Shown: in pieces, positions 8,961-18,110 of the stretch | Numbering within the stretch: the first letter of the stretch is position 1 | Layout: each line of letters opens with the position of its first letter | Assembly: GCF_026240945.1 (NCBI RefSeq) | Contig: NZ_JAPFPY010000007.1 | Coordinates: forward strand, 121,848 to 185,847 | Direction: 5' to 3' | Source of the DNA: Mycolicibacterium sp. J2 | Lineage (GTDB): Bacteria > Actinomycetota > Actinomycetes > Mycobacteriales > Mycobacteriaceae | Length of the DNA stretch: 64,000 nt | Translations under genes and position numbers: made by a program | The notes under the pieces: generated by a model | The model's input: only the letters and a program-made list of their open reading frames with translations | Told to the model about the DNA's origin: nothing | Databases searched by the model: none

Positions 8961-9626
8961 TCAGTACGCGTACGTGTTGGCCGGTTTGGGAATCGGGGTG
9001 GCCCGGATGACCTCCAGCGTCGGGACGAAGTTGGTGGACGGATTCGAGGTTCCGGGCACGACTCGTCCCTCGACCCGTAGCCAGGTGTCCTCGGGATGTT
9101 CGGAGATGTTGCCCGCCAAGTGAATCCGGGCGAGTTGCGCGTCCGCCGCACAGCAGATGATGACCACCCGGCCCAGGTCACCGCCCATGGTGAAACCGGT
9201 GGTGGTGATTGTTCGGTTGTCCAGGCTGTTGGTCGAATCGGCGGCCGCGCGCATGAGCAACTCCGGCAGGGCCACCGTGCCGTCGGCCGGCAACGGTGGA
9301 AACGCCCGCTTCTGCGGCTGGGTGGCGGCCACGGTTTGCGGTGTCGCACCGACCACGCCGACCGCGGGGACCGCGACAAAAGCGGTGAGTGCCACCGGAA
9401 TCAGGAGCAGCCACGCCATGCTGCGGTGGTGATGGTGTTCGGCGGCCCCGTGCCGGGCGTCCGCGACGAAGCCGACCAGCGCGAGAGCCACCAACAGCAC
9501 TGCGGCGGCGATCAACCACGGCAGCAGACCGGGTTTGACGAAGTTGAGGTAGGTGCCTTTGACCACCAGCAAGCCCGCACTCAGCCCGATCAACAGCACC
9601 AGGGTGTTCTCGGTGACCCGACTCAT
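8961..9626 (-). CDS. TIGR03943-family permease-associated membrane protein
   Basis: This 221-residue protein has two N-terminal membrane helices (about residues 8-25 and 34-55), a His-rich loop (AEHHHHRSM), a third helix, and a soluble C-terminal domain with ICCAAD and VEGRVVPG motifs. The family is found beside YraQ/DUF318-type permeases. Its ATG overlaps the permease stop by four bases (ATGA at 9623-9626). The His-rich loop suggests metal binding, so transport of a metal ion is plausible but not proven. Confidence 0.72.
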   Translation of the reverse strand: MSRVTENTLVLLIGLSAGLLVVKGTYLNFVKPGLLPWLIAAAVLLVALALVGFVADARHGAAEHHHHRSMAWLLLIPVALTAFVAVPAVGVVGATPQTVAATQPQKRAFPPLPADGTVALPELLMRAAADSTNSLDNRTITTTGFTMGGDLGRVVIICCAADAQLARIHLAGNISEHPEDTWLRVEGRVVPGTSNPSTNFVPTLEVIRATPIPKPANTYAY

Positions 9627-10606
9627 GTGGTGCCCAGCACCAGCAATCCGACGACAACGGCGCTGGTCGTCGCGACCAGGAAGGTCATCGGCGCGAACCG
9701 GACCGCGAACGCGCGCCCGAACATGCCGACCTGCATCGCGAACAATTTCACGTCGATCGCCGGACCGACCACCAGGAACACAAGCCGCGGTAGTAACGGC
9801 AGCATGGTGAACCCGGCGGCGACGAAGGCGTCGGCCTCCGAGCACAGCGCCAGCACCACCGCGAGCACCGCCATCATGGCGATACCCACCAGCAGATTGC
9901 CCGCGACGTGTCCGAACACCCAGGCCGGCACGAACGCCCGCAGCAGCGCCACGGCGGCTGCACCGAGCACCAGATAACCGGCGGATTGCAGGAAATCGTG
10001 CCGGGCCGCGCCCGCGAACACCGCCCAGCGCGGCGCTGCGTCGTCGTGCAGGGTCGGCAGGGTGCGGGTGACCCAGTCGGTGCGGCCCCACCGCTGCCAC
10101 AGCAGGCCCATGACGACCGCGGTGAGAAGCGATGCACCGCAGCGGGCCACCACCATCTGCGGCTGCCCGGGAAAAGCGACGGCGGTGGCCACCAGCACCA
10201 CCGGGTTGATCGCCGGTGCGGAGAGCATGAAGGTCAGCGCGGCCCCACCGGTACCGCCGCTGAACAATCGGCGCGCCACCGGAACCGAACCGCATTCGCA
10301 GCCGGGCAGTGCCGCCCCGCCCACGCCCGCTGCGGCCACGGCGAGCACCGGCCGGCGCGGCAGCCAGCGCTGTAACCGCTCGGCGGTGACGAACGCCGCG
10401 ACCAGTCCGCTGACGATGACGCCGAGCACCAGGAACGGCAGCGCTTGGACGAACACACCGCAGAAGATGGTCGCCGCCGCGGCGATGCGCGGATGCGTCG
10501 TCAGCAGATCACTGACCAGGCTCGCCGACAACGCCAGCGCGGTGAGCCCGACCAGCAGAAACTCCAGGGACCCCGGGCGGCGCCGCGTTGTCGCTGTGGT
10601 GGCCAT
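9623..10606 (-). CDS. YraQ/DUF318-type permease
   Basis: This 327-residue integral membrane protein has about eight hydrophobic segments and the conserved motif PGCECGSVPVARR, which is the family hallmark and contains two cysteines. Related permeases are linked to metal or metalloid export. The start is ATG 10606 (MATTATT), because upstream codons are not membrane-like and lie in the intergenic region. It forms a translationally coupled pair with the downstream TIGR03943 gene. No regulator lies next to it in the window. Confidence 0.75.
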   Translation of the reverse strand: MATTATTRRRPGSLEFLLVGLTALALSASLVSDLLTTHPRIAAAATIFCGVFVQALPFLVLGVIVSGLVAAFVTAERLQRWLPRRPVLAVAAAGVGGAALPGCECGSVPVARRLFSGGTGGAALTFMLSAPAINPVVLVATAVAFPGQPQMVVARCGASLLTAVVMGLLWQRWGRTDWVTRTLPTLHDDAAPRWAVFAGAARHDFLQSAGYLVLGAAAVALLRAFVPAWVFGHVAGNLLVGIAMMAVLAVVLALCSEADAFVAAGFTMLPLLPRLVFLVVGPAIDVKLFAMQVGMFGRAFAVRFAPMTFLVATTSAVVVGLLVLGTT

Positions 10607-10678
10607 CCGCCCATCTTGCCGGGGTCGGCTGTCAGTTACCCAAATCGACGTTCTGCCGGGTTCTTCTCGACCTTTTCG

Positions 10679-10698
10679 GCCCAAAGGTGAGTTTGGGC
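10679..10698. terminator. Hairpin downstream of hsaF
   Basis: GCCCAAA (10679-10685) pairs perfectly with TTTGGGC (10692-10698) around a 6-base loop, starting 5 bases past the hsaF stop on the minus strand. No T-tract follows, as is common for mycobacterial terminators. Confidence 0.45.
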
Positions 10699-10702
10699 GA
10701 GA

Positions 10703-11752
10703 TCAGGCGGAGGCGGCCTCTTGCTCGCGCTTGATCTCCAAGGCGATGTCGATGAGCTGGTCTTCCTGACCGCCGATCAGTTTGCGCTGCCCGACCCGGA
10801 GCAACAGCTCGTGGGCGGGCACGCCATAACGTTCACCCTGACGAACCGCGTGCTTGAGGAAGCTGGAGTACACCCCGGCGTAGCCCATCACCAGTGCGTT
10901 GCGGTCGAGCAGGCACTCGGCCGGCATCGCAGGCGCGACAACCTCTTCGGCGGCGTCGGCGATATCGAAGAAGTCGATACCGGTCTTCACGCCGATCTTG
11001 TCGAAGACCCCGACCAACGCCTCCACGGGCGCATTGCCGGCCCCGGCGCCGAAGCGGCGGCAGGACCCGTCGATCTGCTTGGCACCGGCACGCACGGCCT
11101 CGACCGAATTGGCGACGCCGAGGCCGAGGTTCTCGTGGCCGTGAAAACCGACCTGGGCGTCGTCACCGAGTTCGGCGACCAGCGCGGCCACCCGGTCGGC
11201 GACCCCTTCGAGCACCAACGCACCGGCAGAGTCCACCACGTAGACGCACTGGCAGCCGGCGTCGGCCATGATCCGGGCCTGGGCGGCCAGCTTCTCCGGG
11301 GAGATGGTGTGGCTCATCATCAGGAACCCGACGGTCTCCAGCCCGAGCTCGCGGGCCAGCCCGAAGTGCTGGATCGACACGTCGGCCTCGGTGCAGTGGG
11401 TGGCGATCCGGCAGATCTCGCCGCCGTTGTTCTGGGCTTCCTTGATGTCTTCCTTGGTGCCCACGCCGGGCAGCATGAGGAAGGCGATCTTGGCCTGCGT
11501 GGCGGTCTCGGCAGCGAGCTTGATCAGTTCCTGCTCAGGGGTTTTCGAGAACCCGTAGTTGAAGCTCGACCCGCCGAGGCCGTCGCCGTGGGTGACCTCG
11601 ATGACCGGCACCCCGGCGGCATCCAACGCCGCGACGATCGAGCCGACCTCATCCTTGCTGAACTGGTGGCGCTTGTGGTGCGACCCGTCGCGCAACGACG
11701 TGTCGGTCATCCGGACGTCCCAGCTGGCGTCGAACCAGACTTCTGCACTCAT
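10703..11752 (-). CDS. hsaF: 4-Hydroxy-2-oxovalerate (oxohexanoate) aldolase HsaF
   Basis: This 349-residue DmpG-family aldolase splits the 4-hydroxy-2-oxo acid from HsaE to pyruvate and an aldehyde (propanal in cholesterol catabolism). The divalent-metal site is visible as [15 protein letters not shown] near the N-terminus and HGHENLG near residue 200. It is nearly collinear with M. tuberculosis HsaF. It works in a complex with HsaG, which receives the aldehyde through a channel. Its ATG overlaps the hsaG stop by four bases. The operon hsaE-hsaG-hsaF is divergent from kstD across a KstR operator. Confidence 0.95.
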   Translation of the reverse strand: MSAEVWFDASWDVRMTDTSLRDGSHHKRHQFSKDEVGSIVAALDAAGVPVIEVTHGDGLGGSSFNYGFSKTPEQELIKLAAETATQAKIAFLMLPGVGTKEDIKEAQNNGGEICRIATHCTEADVSIQHFGLARELGLETVGFLMMSHTISPEKLAAQARIMADAGCQCVYVVDSAGALVLEGVADRVAALVAELGDDAQVGFHGHENLGLGVANSVEAVRAGAKQIDGSCRRFGAGAGNAPVEALVGVFDKIGVKTGIDFFDIADAAEEVVAPAMPAECLLDRNALVMGYAGVYSSFLKHAVRQGERYGVPAHELLLRVGQRKLIGGQEDQLIDIALEIKREQEAASA

Positions 11753-12678
11753 GCTTGCGCTCCTGTTCCTGCAGAGGCCCGTTCTTTGGCGATTTCCTCG
11801 CCGACCTTGGTGGCCGCGGCGGTCATGATGTCCAGATTTCCAGCGTACGGCGGAAGGTAGTCGCCGGCACCTTCCACTTCCACGAAAACGGTGACGACAT
11901 GGTTGCCGCCGTTCACCACCGACGGTTCGTCGAACTGCGGTTCGTTGAGCAGCCGGTAGCCGGGCACATAGGTCTGCACCTCGGCCACCACATCCTTGAT
12001 CGACGCGGTGATCGCGGCGCGGTCGGCGTCTTCGGGGATCGCACAGAAAATGGTGTCGCGCATGATCATCGGCGGCTCGGCCGGGTTCAGGATGATGATC
12101 GCCTTGCCCTTGGCCGCCCCACCGATGTTCTGCACCCCGGCGCTGGTGGTCTTGGTGAATTCGTCGATGTTGGCCCGGGTGCCCGGACCGGCCGAAGCCG
12201 AGGACACCGACGCCACGATCTCGGCATAGGGCACACCCCCTTTGTCGGCCACTGCGCGACTTACCGCGTAGACCATCGGGATGGTGGCCTGCCCGCCGCA
12301 GGTGACCATGTTGACGTTGGGCGCGTCCAGATGCGCTCGCAGGTTCGCCGGCGGGATCACCCCCGGGCCCACCGCCGCCGGGGTCAGATCGATCGCCCTG
12401 ATGCCGGCCGCCTCATACCGCGGCGCCGCGTCCCGATGCACGTAAGCACTAGTGGCCTCGAACACCAGATCCGGCAATTCCTTCTGCGCCAGAAGCCAAT
12501 CCACACCCTCATGGCTGGTTTCCAGGCCCAGCTTGCGCGCCCGGGCCAACCCCTCGGACTCCGGATCGATCCCGATCATCCAGCGCGGTTCCAGCCACTC
12601 CGAACGCAACAACTTGTACAGCAGGTCGGTGCTGATATTGCCCGACCCGACAATCGCCACTGACGCCTTATCCGCCAT
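11749..12678 (-). CDS. hsaG: Acylating (propion)acetaldehyde dehydrogenase HsaG
   Basis: This 309-residue CoA-acylating aldehyde dehydrogenase converts the aldehyde released by HsaF to propionyl-CoA (or acetyl-CoA) with NAD+. The N-terminal Rossmann motif is VGSGNIST, and the catalytic cysteine lies in [13 protein letters not shown]. It partners with HsaF as in the DmpFG complex. It lies between hsaE (12-base gap) and hsaF (4-base overlap), as in M. tuberculosis Rv3536c-Rv3534c. Confidence 0.95.
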   Translation of the reverse strand: MADKASVAIVGSGNISTDLLYKLLRSEWLEPRWMIGIDPESEGLARARKLGLETSHEGVDWLLAQKELPDLVFEATSAYVHRDAAPRYEAAGIRAIDLTPAAVGPGVIPPANLRAHLDAPNVNMVTCGGQATIPMVYAVSRAVADKGGVPYAEIVASVSSASAGPGTRANIDEFTKTTSAGVQNIGGAAKGKAIIILNPAEPPMIMRDTIFCAIPEDADRAAITASIKDVVAEVQTYVPGYRLLNEPQFDEPSVVNGGNHVVTVFVEVEGAGDYLPPYAGNLDIMTAAATKVGEEIAKERASAGTGAQA

Positions 12679-12690
12679 TGCAAACGTCCC

Positions 12691-13476
12691 CTATTCGAAA
12701 CTCAGTCGGACCGAACCCAGTCCGTCGAAATCTGCTACGAAATCGTCACCTGGACGGGCATCGATCGCCCGCATACAGGCGCCCGGCAGGACGATGTCCC
12801 CGGCCTTCAGACGCACCCCGAACTGGTCGACCTTGCGGGCCAGCCAGGCCACCGAGGTGACCGGATTTCCGAGGACCGCGTCGCTGCGCCCCTCCGCCAC
12901 CACCTCTCCGTTGCGTTTGAGGATCGCGTTGATGGCCTTGATATCGATGTCCTTGGGCGACACGCGTTCCGGCCCGAGCACCCAGCCGGCCGATGAGGCG
13001 TTGTCGGCGATGGTGTCGCACAACTTGATCTTCCAGTCGGTGATGCGGGTGTCGATCAGCTCGATCGACGGCGCGAAGGCGGCCGTCGCGGCCAGCACGT
13101 CGTCCTCGGTGCAGCCCGCGCCAGGCAGGTCATCAGCCAGCACGAAGCCCACCTCGACCTCCACCCGCGGGTAGAGGTAGTTCGCCGTCGGGACCGGCTT
13201 GTCCTCGAAAACCTCCATATCGGCGAGCAGATGACCGTAGTCGGGCTCGTCGACGCCCATCATCTTCTGCATGGCCTCCGACGACAGGCCTACCTTGTGC
13301 CCGATGACCCGGGCGCCCTCGGCAACCCGCTGCCGGATGTTGATCAGCTGGATTTCATAGGCATCAACCACGTCGATATCGGGGTAGCGGTCGGTCAACG
13401 GCGTGGTCGGGACCCTGCTGCGCTCCGCTTGGGCGAGATCTGCCGCGAGTTCGTCGCGGACCTGCGCACTCAGCAT
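12691..13476 (-). CDS. hsaE: 2-Hydroxyhexa-2,4-dienoate hydratase HsaE
   Basis: This 261-residue MhpD/fumarylacetoacetate hydrolase-like hydratase hydrates 2-hydroxyhexa-2,4-dienoate, a ring A/B fragment produced by HsaD, to the 4-hydroxy-2-oxo acid used by HsaF. The family segments GHKVGLSS, PDYGHL and EVEVGFVL are present, with the acidic metal ligands in PRVEVEVGF. It is the first gene of the hsaEGF operon. The 95-base intergenic space to kstD carries one KstR operator next to kstD, so both directions are probably repressed by KstR. Confidence 0.93.
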   Translation of the reverse strand: MLSAQVRDELAADLAQAERSRVPTTPLTDRYPDIDVVDAYEIQLINIRQRVAEGARVIGHKVGLSSEAMQKMMGVDEPDYGHLLADMEVFEDKPVPTANYLYPRVEVEVGFVLADDLPGAGCTEDDVLAATAAFAPSIELIDTRITDWKIKLCDTIADNASSAGWVLGPERVSPKDIDIKAINAILKRNGEVVAEGRSDAVLGNPVTSVAWLARKVDQFGVRLKAGDIVLPGACMRAIDARPGDDFVADFDGLGSVRLSFE

Positions 13477-13556
13477 CTCGATGAATTCCCCTCATAATCT
13501 GATCAAGCCTTCGACCGGCACTGTTGCAGGCCTGTTGTCGAATGGCGCCGCAATTC

Positions 13557-13570
13557 TATAACGTGTTCTA
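13557..13570. promoter_or_regulatory. KstR operator between hsaE and kstD, overlapping the kstD promoter
   Basis: TATAACGTGTTCTA fits TnnAACnnGTTnnA and ends one base before the kstD ATG. The TATAAC inside it (13557-13562) could be a -10 hexamer giving a nearly leaderless kstD transcript, so bound KstR would block RNA polymerase directly. Confidence 0.85.
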
Positions 13571-13571
13571 C

Positions 13572-15293
13572 ATGACTGGACAGGAGTACGGTGCGTTCGA
13601 CGTCGTCGTGGTGGGAAGCGGAGCCGCCGGCATGGTCGCCGCCCTCACCGCTGCCCACCAGGGCCTCTCGACAGTAGTCGTTGAAAAGGCTCCGCACTAT
13701 GGAGGTTCCACTGCGCGGTCAGGTGGCGGAGTGTGGATCCCGAACAACGAGATTCTCAAGCGTGACGGGGTCAAGGACACCGCCGACGCCGCCCGCAAAT
13801 ACCTGCACGCCATCGTCGGCGACGTGGTCCCGGCCGAGAAGATCGACACCTACCTGGACCGTGGTCCGGAGATGTTGTCGTTCGTACTGAAGAACTCGCC
13901 GCTGAAACTGTGCTGGGTACCGAACTACTCCGACTACTACCCGGAGACGCCGGGCGGTAAGGCCACCGGGCGTTCGGTGGAGCCCAAGCCGTTCGACGCC
14001 AAGAAACTCGGCCCCGACGAAAAAGGCCTGGAACCGCCGTACGGCAAGGTCCCGATGAACATGGTGGTGCTGCAGCAGGACTACGTCCGGCTCAACCAGC
14101 TCAAGCGGCACCCGCGCGGCGTGCTGCGCAGCATCAAGGTCGGCATCCGTTCGGTATGGGCCAACGCCACCGGTAAGAATCTCGTCGGCATGGGCCGCGC
14201 ACTGATCGCCCCGCTGCGCATCGCCCTGCGTGACGCCGGGGTGCCGGTGCTGTTGAACACCGCGCTGACCGATCTGTACATCGAGGACGGGGTGGTGCGC
14301 GGAATCTACGTTCGCGAGGCCGGTGCCACCGAGTCTGCCGAACCGAAGCTGATCCGAGCGCGCAAGGGCGTCATCCTCGGTTCGGGTGGCTTCGAGCACA
14401 ACCAGGAGATGCGCACCAAGTACCAGCGTCAGCCCATCACCACCGAGTGGACCGTCGGTGCCGTGGCCAACACGGGTGACGGCATCGTGGCGGCCGAAAA
14501 GCTCGGTGCGGCACTGGAGCTGATGGAGGACGCGTGGTGGGGCCCGACCGTTCCGTTGGTGGGCGCCCCGTGGTTCGCCCTGTCCGAGCGGAACTCGCCC
14601 GGGTCGATCATCGTCAACATGAGCGGCAAGCGGTTCATGAACGAATCGATGCCCTATGTGGAAGCCTGCCACCACATGTACGGCGGCGAGTTCGGCCAGG
14701 GCCCGGGCCCTGGTGAGAACGTGCCGGCCTGGCTGGTCTTCGACCAGCAGTACCGAGACCGCTACATCTTCGCGGGTCTGCAGCCAGGACAACGCATCCC
14801 GAAGAAGTGGCTGGAGTCCGGCGTCGTCGTCAAGGCGGACAGCCTGGCCGAACTGGCCGAGAAGACCGGTCTGGCCGCCGACGCGCTGAAGGCCACCATC
14901 GACCGGTTCAACGGGTTCGCGCGTTCCGGTGTGGACGAGGACTTTCACCGCGGCGAGAGCGCCTACGACCGCTACTACGGTGATCCGACCAACAAGCCGA
15001 ACCCCAACCTCGGCGAGATCAAGCACGCACCGTTCTACGCCGCCAAGATGGTGCCCGGCGACCTGGGCACCAAGGGCGGTATCCGCACCGACGTGCACGG
15101 CCGCGCGCTGCGCGATGACAACTCGGTGATCGAAGGCCTTTATGCGGCAGGCAATGTCAGCTCACCGGTGATGGGTCACACCTATCCCGGCCCGGGTGGC
15201 ACCATCGGCCCCGCCATGACCTTCGGCTACCTCGCCGCGTTGCATCTCGCTGGAGCCGCACCGGCGGCGACATCGAACTCAGGAAAGGCCTGA
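13572..15293 (+). CDS. kstD: 3-Ketosteroid delta1-dehydrogenase KstD
   Basis: This 573-residue FAD flavoprotein introduces the C1-C2 double bond into ring A of 3-ketosteroids. With KshAB it opens ring B. The FAD-binding motif VVVVGSGAAGMVAA begins near residue 11, and the C-terminal HTYPGPGGTIGPAMTFG motif carries the conserved Tyr and Gly of the active site. It is very close to M. tuberculosis Rv3537. The start is ATG 13572, not the upstream TTG or ATG codons, because the homologous N-terminus is MTxQE-FDVVVVG and the KstR site sits just upstream. It is followed after one base by the MaoC-type hydratase gene. Confidence 0.95.
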   Translation: MTGQEYGAFDVVVVGSGAAGMVAALTAAHQGLSTVVVEKAPHYGGSTARSGGGVWIPNNEILKRDGVKDTADAARKYLHAIVGDVVPAEKIDTYLDRGPEMLSFVLKNSPLKLCWVPNYSDYYPETPGGKATGRSVEPKPFDAKKLGPDEKGLEPPYGKVPMNMVVLQQDYVRLNQLKRHPRGVLRSIKVGIRSVWANATGKNLVGMGRALIAPLRIALRDAGVPVLLNTALTDLYIEDGVVRGIYVREAGATESAEPKLIRARKGVILGSGGFEHNQEMRTKYQRQPITTEWTVGAVANTGDGIVAAEKLGAALELMEDAWWGPTVPLVGAPWFALSERNSPGSIIVNMSGKRFMNESMPYVEACHHMYGGEFGQGPGPGENVPAWLVFDQQYRDRYIFAGLQPGQRIPKKWLESGVVVKADSLAELAEKTGLAADALKATIDRFNGFARSGVDEDFHRGESAYDRYYGDPTNKPNPNLGEIKHAPFYAAKMVPGDLGTKGGIRTDVHGRALRDDNSVIEGLYAAGNVSSPVMGHTYPGPGGTIGPAMTFGYLAALHLAGAAPAATSNSGKA

Positions 15294-15294
15294 C

Positions 15295-16155
15295 ATGCCC
15301 ATCGACGTCGAGAAAGCGCTCGCCGCCGACCTGGACCCCATCGAGTTCTCGTGGACCAGCAGCGATATCCAGCTCTATCACCTGGGCCTCGGCGCGGGCG
15401 CCGACCCGATGGACGAACGCGAGCTGCGCTATCTGACCGACAACACCCCTCAGGTGTTGCCCACCTTCGGCAATGTCGCGGCCAGCTTCCACATGACGGA
15501 GGCGCCGACGGTGCAGTTCCCCGGCATCGACATCGAACTGTCCAAGGTGTTGCACGCCAGCGAGGGCGTCACCGTGCCCGGTCCCATCCCCACCAGCGGC
15601 AAAGCCTGGTCCAAACAGCGGTTCACCGAGATCTGGGACAAGGGCAAGGCCGCCGTCATCGTCAGTGAGTCCACCGTGACCGACGAATCCGGCACCGTGC
15701 TGTGGACCACCAAACGGTCCATCTTCGCCCGCGGCGAGGGTGGTTTCGGTGGCGAGCGGGGGCCCTCCACGTCCGTCGAGCTGCCCGACCGCGCCCCGGA
15801 CGCCGAGATCGCGCTGCCGATCCTGCCGCAGCAGGCACTGCTGTACCGGCTGTGCGGGGACCGCAATCCCCTGCACTCCGACCCCGCGTTCGCCAAGGCG
15901 GCCGGCTTCGACCGGCCGATCCTGCACGGCCTGTGCACCTACGGCATCGGGTGCAAGGCCATCGTCGACCACTTCCTCGACGGCGACGTCGCGCAGGTCG
16001 GCAGCTACGGGGCGCGGTTCGCCGGCACCGTCATCCCGGGGGAGACGCTGCGGGCAGCCATCTGGAAGCAGGACGGCAAGCTCGTCGGGCAATTGACGGC
16101 ACCGAGCCGGGACAACGCCGTGGTGTTGTCCGGTGTGGAACTCGTTCCCGCCTGA
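15295..16155 (+). CDS. chsH3: MaoC-like enoyl-CoA hydratase of cholesterol catabolism (Rv3538/ChsH3-like)
   Basis: This 286-residue double hot-dog protein has the hydratase-2 motif LCGDRNPLHSDPAFAKAAGF (about residues 186-205), whose Asp and His are catalytic, followed by PILHGLCTYG. The length equals that of M. tuberculosis Rv3538, named ChsH3 (older name Hsd4B), which hydrates a side-chain enoyl-CoA in beta-oxidation. It is co-transcribed with kstD (1-base gap). Its TGA abuts the opposite-strand stop of the PE-like gene at the palindrome TGATCA (16153-16158). The symbol is assigned from synteny and length. Confidence 0.88.
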   Translation: MPIDVEKALAADLDPIEFSWTSSDIQLYHLGLGAGADPMDERELRYLTDNTPQVLPTFGNVAASFHMTEAPTVQFPGIDIELSKVLHASEGVTVPGPIPTSGKAWSKQRFTEIWDKGKAAVIVSESTVTDESGTVLWTTKRSIFARGEGGFGGERGPSTSVELPDRAPDAEIALPILPQQALLYRLCGDRNPLHSDPAFAKAAGFDRPILHGLCTYGIGCKAIVDHFLDGDVAQVGSYGARFAGTVIPGETLRAAIWKQDGKLVGQLTAPSRDNAVVLSGVELVPA

Positions 16156-16896
16156 TCAGACCCGGCGGGACAGGTCCTCGCCACCGGACGGCCGGCCGTG
16201 CTCATGCGGGGACACCGGCGCCGGGCCGGCCGCACCGGGTGCAGGCCCCGCCGCGCCGTGCTGGGGCACCGCGTCACGCGCGTCCTGCTGCGCCTGCCGC
16301 TGGTCCAGCTGGTGTTCGCGCTGATCCTGTTCGGTCTGGCGCTGATCCTGCTGCGACTGCCGCTCATTGAGCTGCTGCTCACGCTGATCCAGTTGCTCAC
16401 GATCCTCGGGGCGGCCCTGATCCTGCGGTATCTGGCCGGCCAGCTGCGAGCCCAACGACCCCAGCCCGCCGGCGCCGCCGGCACCAGAACCGGAACCACC
16501 GCCCTGACCGGCGCTGCCCATGGCCTGCTGCATCATCGAGCCGAAGCTGCCGGTCTGCCCGCCCAGGCTGCCCGCGGCCTGCATCGGCGTCTGGGCCAAC
16601 TGGCTCATCTGACCCATCTGACCGAGCATGCTGCCGAGTTGGCCGACCGACTGGCCACCGGCCTCGTCGGCGTTCTGGTACGCCGACTGCGCCGCCCCGA
16701 CCTTGCCGGAGAACATGTTCTCCTTCGCCGCCACGGCGGACACGTTGGCCGTCAGGGAGGCTTCGAGGGTCGGCAGCACGGCCGCGATGGTCATGCTCAT
16801 CGCGTCGGCGCCGGGCGGGATGGTCGGCATCGGCGGTAGTTCGACCGAGGCCGCATCCCAGCTCAGCCCCTCGGGTTTCTCCAGCGGACTCGTCAT
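16156..16896 (-). CDS. PE-like/Esp-like putative type VII secretion substrate with heptad-repeat tail
   Basis: This 246-residue protein has no catalytic motif. An N-terminal helical region (about 25-80) ends with Tyr73-Gln-Asn-Ala-Asp77, a YxxxD motif of the kind that targets PE, EspC and similar proteins to ESX secretion systems. A Gly/Met/Gln-rich middle follows, then a charged tail in which Arg recurs exactly every seven residues (172, 179, 186, 193, 200, 207) in a Gln/Asp-rich background. That tail is a candidate coiled coil or charged surface. It lies 6 bases downstream of the PPE-like gene, so the two probably form a secreted pair. It occupies the locus of M. tuberculosis PPE63 but is not an ordinary PE protein. 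Confidence 0.6.
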   Translation of the reverse strand: MTSPLEKPEGLSWDAASVELPPMPTIPPGADAMSMTIAAVLPTLEASLTANVSAVAAKENMFSGKVGAAQSAYQNADEAGGQSVGQLGSMLGQMGQMSQLAQTPMQAAGSLGGQTGSFGSMMQQAMGSAGQGGGSGSGAGGAGGLGSLGSQLAGQIPQDQGRPEDREQLDQREQQLNERQSQQDQRQTEQDQREHQLDQRQAQQDARDAVPQHGAAGPAPGAAGPAPVSPHEHGRPSGGEDLSRRV

Positions 16897-16902
16897 CGCC
16901 GA

Positions 16903-17997
16903 TCACCACTCATCGTCGTCAACCTCGTCTTCCCCGTAATCCAGGGACGGCGGTAACGCCAGCCCCTGCTTGACTCCCCCACCCTCGCCGCCGCGCTGGC
17001 CCATCATGCCCATCGGCCCACCGCCCATGCCGCCGCCACCCGCGGCGACCGGCGCGACACCGCCCACCACGGCGCCCGCCGCGGCCTCGGCCGGGGCTAC
17101 CGCCACCGGCAGCGTCTTGCCGACCAAACTGGCCATCAGCGGGGTTTGCGCCGATCCGCCGCCGGCACCGGGCAACCCCGCCGCACGCACCATCCCGGCG
17201 CCACCGCCGGCGCCCGAACCACCCGCCAGGGGATGGTTGGAGAACGCCGCGAAGGGCGACGGCCCACCACCGGCCGACGGGGAGCCCCCCTTGCCGAGCA
17301 TCGAGGTGAGCTGCTGGAGGGGCTGGGTCAGCTGCTGCAGCGGCTGCATCATCTGCTGCGGTGCCTGGCCCAGCGCCTGGCCCAGCTGCTGCGGCAACTG
17401 GGTGAGCATGGAGCCCATCTGACTCATCATCTGCATCGCCTGTTGCGGGTCCTGACCGGCCAACTGCTGCGCACCGACCGCCGGCGGACCCGAGGCCGGC
17501 AGGCTCGGCGGTGCGCCGATGGTGTTGGCGAGTTCGGTGGCATTGGCGGTCACCGTGGCGGTGTTCTGCGACAGCCCCAGTTTGATCCTGGCCTGGACCA
17601 GCTCCTGCACATTGCTGACCGGCATGGACTGGATGGCCATGCATTCGGCATTCGTCTCTTCGGCCATGGTGTTCACCAGCGTCTTGGTCGCGACCACGGC
17701 GGCCTCCATGCTGCGCAGCTTGGCCGCGATGGCGGCCGCCAGCGCGCCGTTGGACTCGTGACCGCCGATGATGGTGGTCGCCTCACCGGCCGCGGCGACG
17801 GCGGATCCGCCTTGCCAGGCGTCGGCGAGCTTCATCAGCTGGCCCTGCTGCTGCGGCACCACTGTGCCGGTGATCTTCGCCGCCAGCGCCTCGTACTGCG
17901 CGGCCGCAGCACCCAGCGCATCCTCGTCGACGTTCGGCCAGCCCGGTCCGGTCACCGTCTGCGAGCCGAATGGACTCATATCGGGCTGAATGCCCAT
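16903..17997 (-). CDS. PPE-like/EspB-like putative type VII secretion substrate
   Basis: This 364-residue protein has a helical N-terminal region of about 175 residues with a WxG motif (Trp61-Gln62-Gly63, WQGGSA), as in WXG100/PPE/EspB folds. A Met/Gln-rich linker (QQAMQMMSQMG, PLQQLTQ) and a Gly/Pro-rich low-complexity C-terminus ending in an acidic DEVDDDEW follow. It lacks the canonical PPE opening. The ATG at 17997 has a GAGGGGGG ribosome site; a GTG at 18018 is an alternative. It is the first gene of a pair with the downstream YxxxD protein. It lies between the steroid genes chsH3 and ltp2, where M. tuberculosis has PPE63. Export is inferred. Confidence 0.6.
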   Translation of the reverse strand: MGIQPDMSPFGSQTVTGPGWPNVDEDALGAAAAQYEALAAKITGTVVPQQQGQLMKLADAWQGGSAVAAAGEATTIIGGHESNGALAAAIAAKLRSMEAAVVATKTLVNTMAEETNAECMAIQSMPVSNVQELVQARIKLGLSQNTATVTANATELANTIGAPPSLPASGPPAVGAQQLAGQDPQQAMQMMSQMGSMLTQLPQQLGQALGQAPQQMMQPLQQLTQPLQQLTSMLGKGGSPSAGGGPSPFAAFSNHPLAGGSGAGGGAGMVRAAGLPGAGGGSAQTPLMASLVGKTLPVAVAPAEAAAGAVVGGVAPVAAGGGGMGGGPMGMMGQRGGEGGGVKQGLALPPSLDYGEDEVDDDEW

Positions 17998-18110
17998 GCC
18001 AAGGCCCCCCTCGCGCACACGTAACAGCGCTATCGAGATTACCGCGCCTGCGGCCCACCGCTCGACACTTCCTGCGCTGTGGTGGCGGGCGGCCCGTGCG
18101 GCGCCGCGGC

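Noticed and set aside
13719..15098. Open frame of 459 codons on the minus strand across kstD
   Set aside because: It is the complement of a strongly conserved gene in high-GC DNA, and its His/Val/Gly-rich translation has no domain.
15295..16155. Naming this gene as a 17-beta-hydroxysteroid dehydrogenase (older label hsd4B)
   Set aside because: It has only hot-dog hydratase motifs and no Rossmann dehydrogenase domain.
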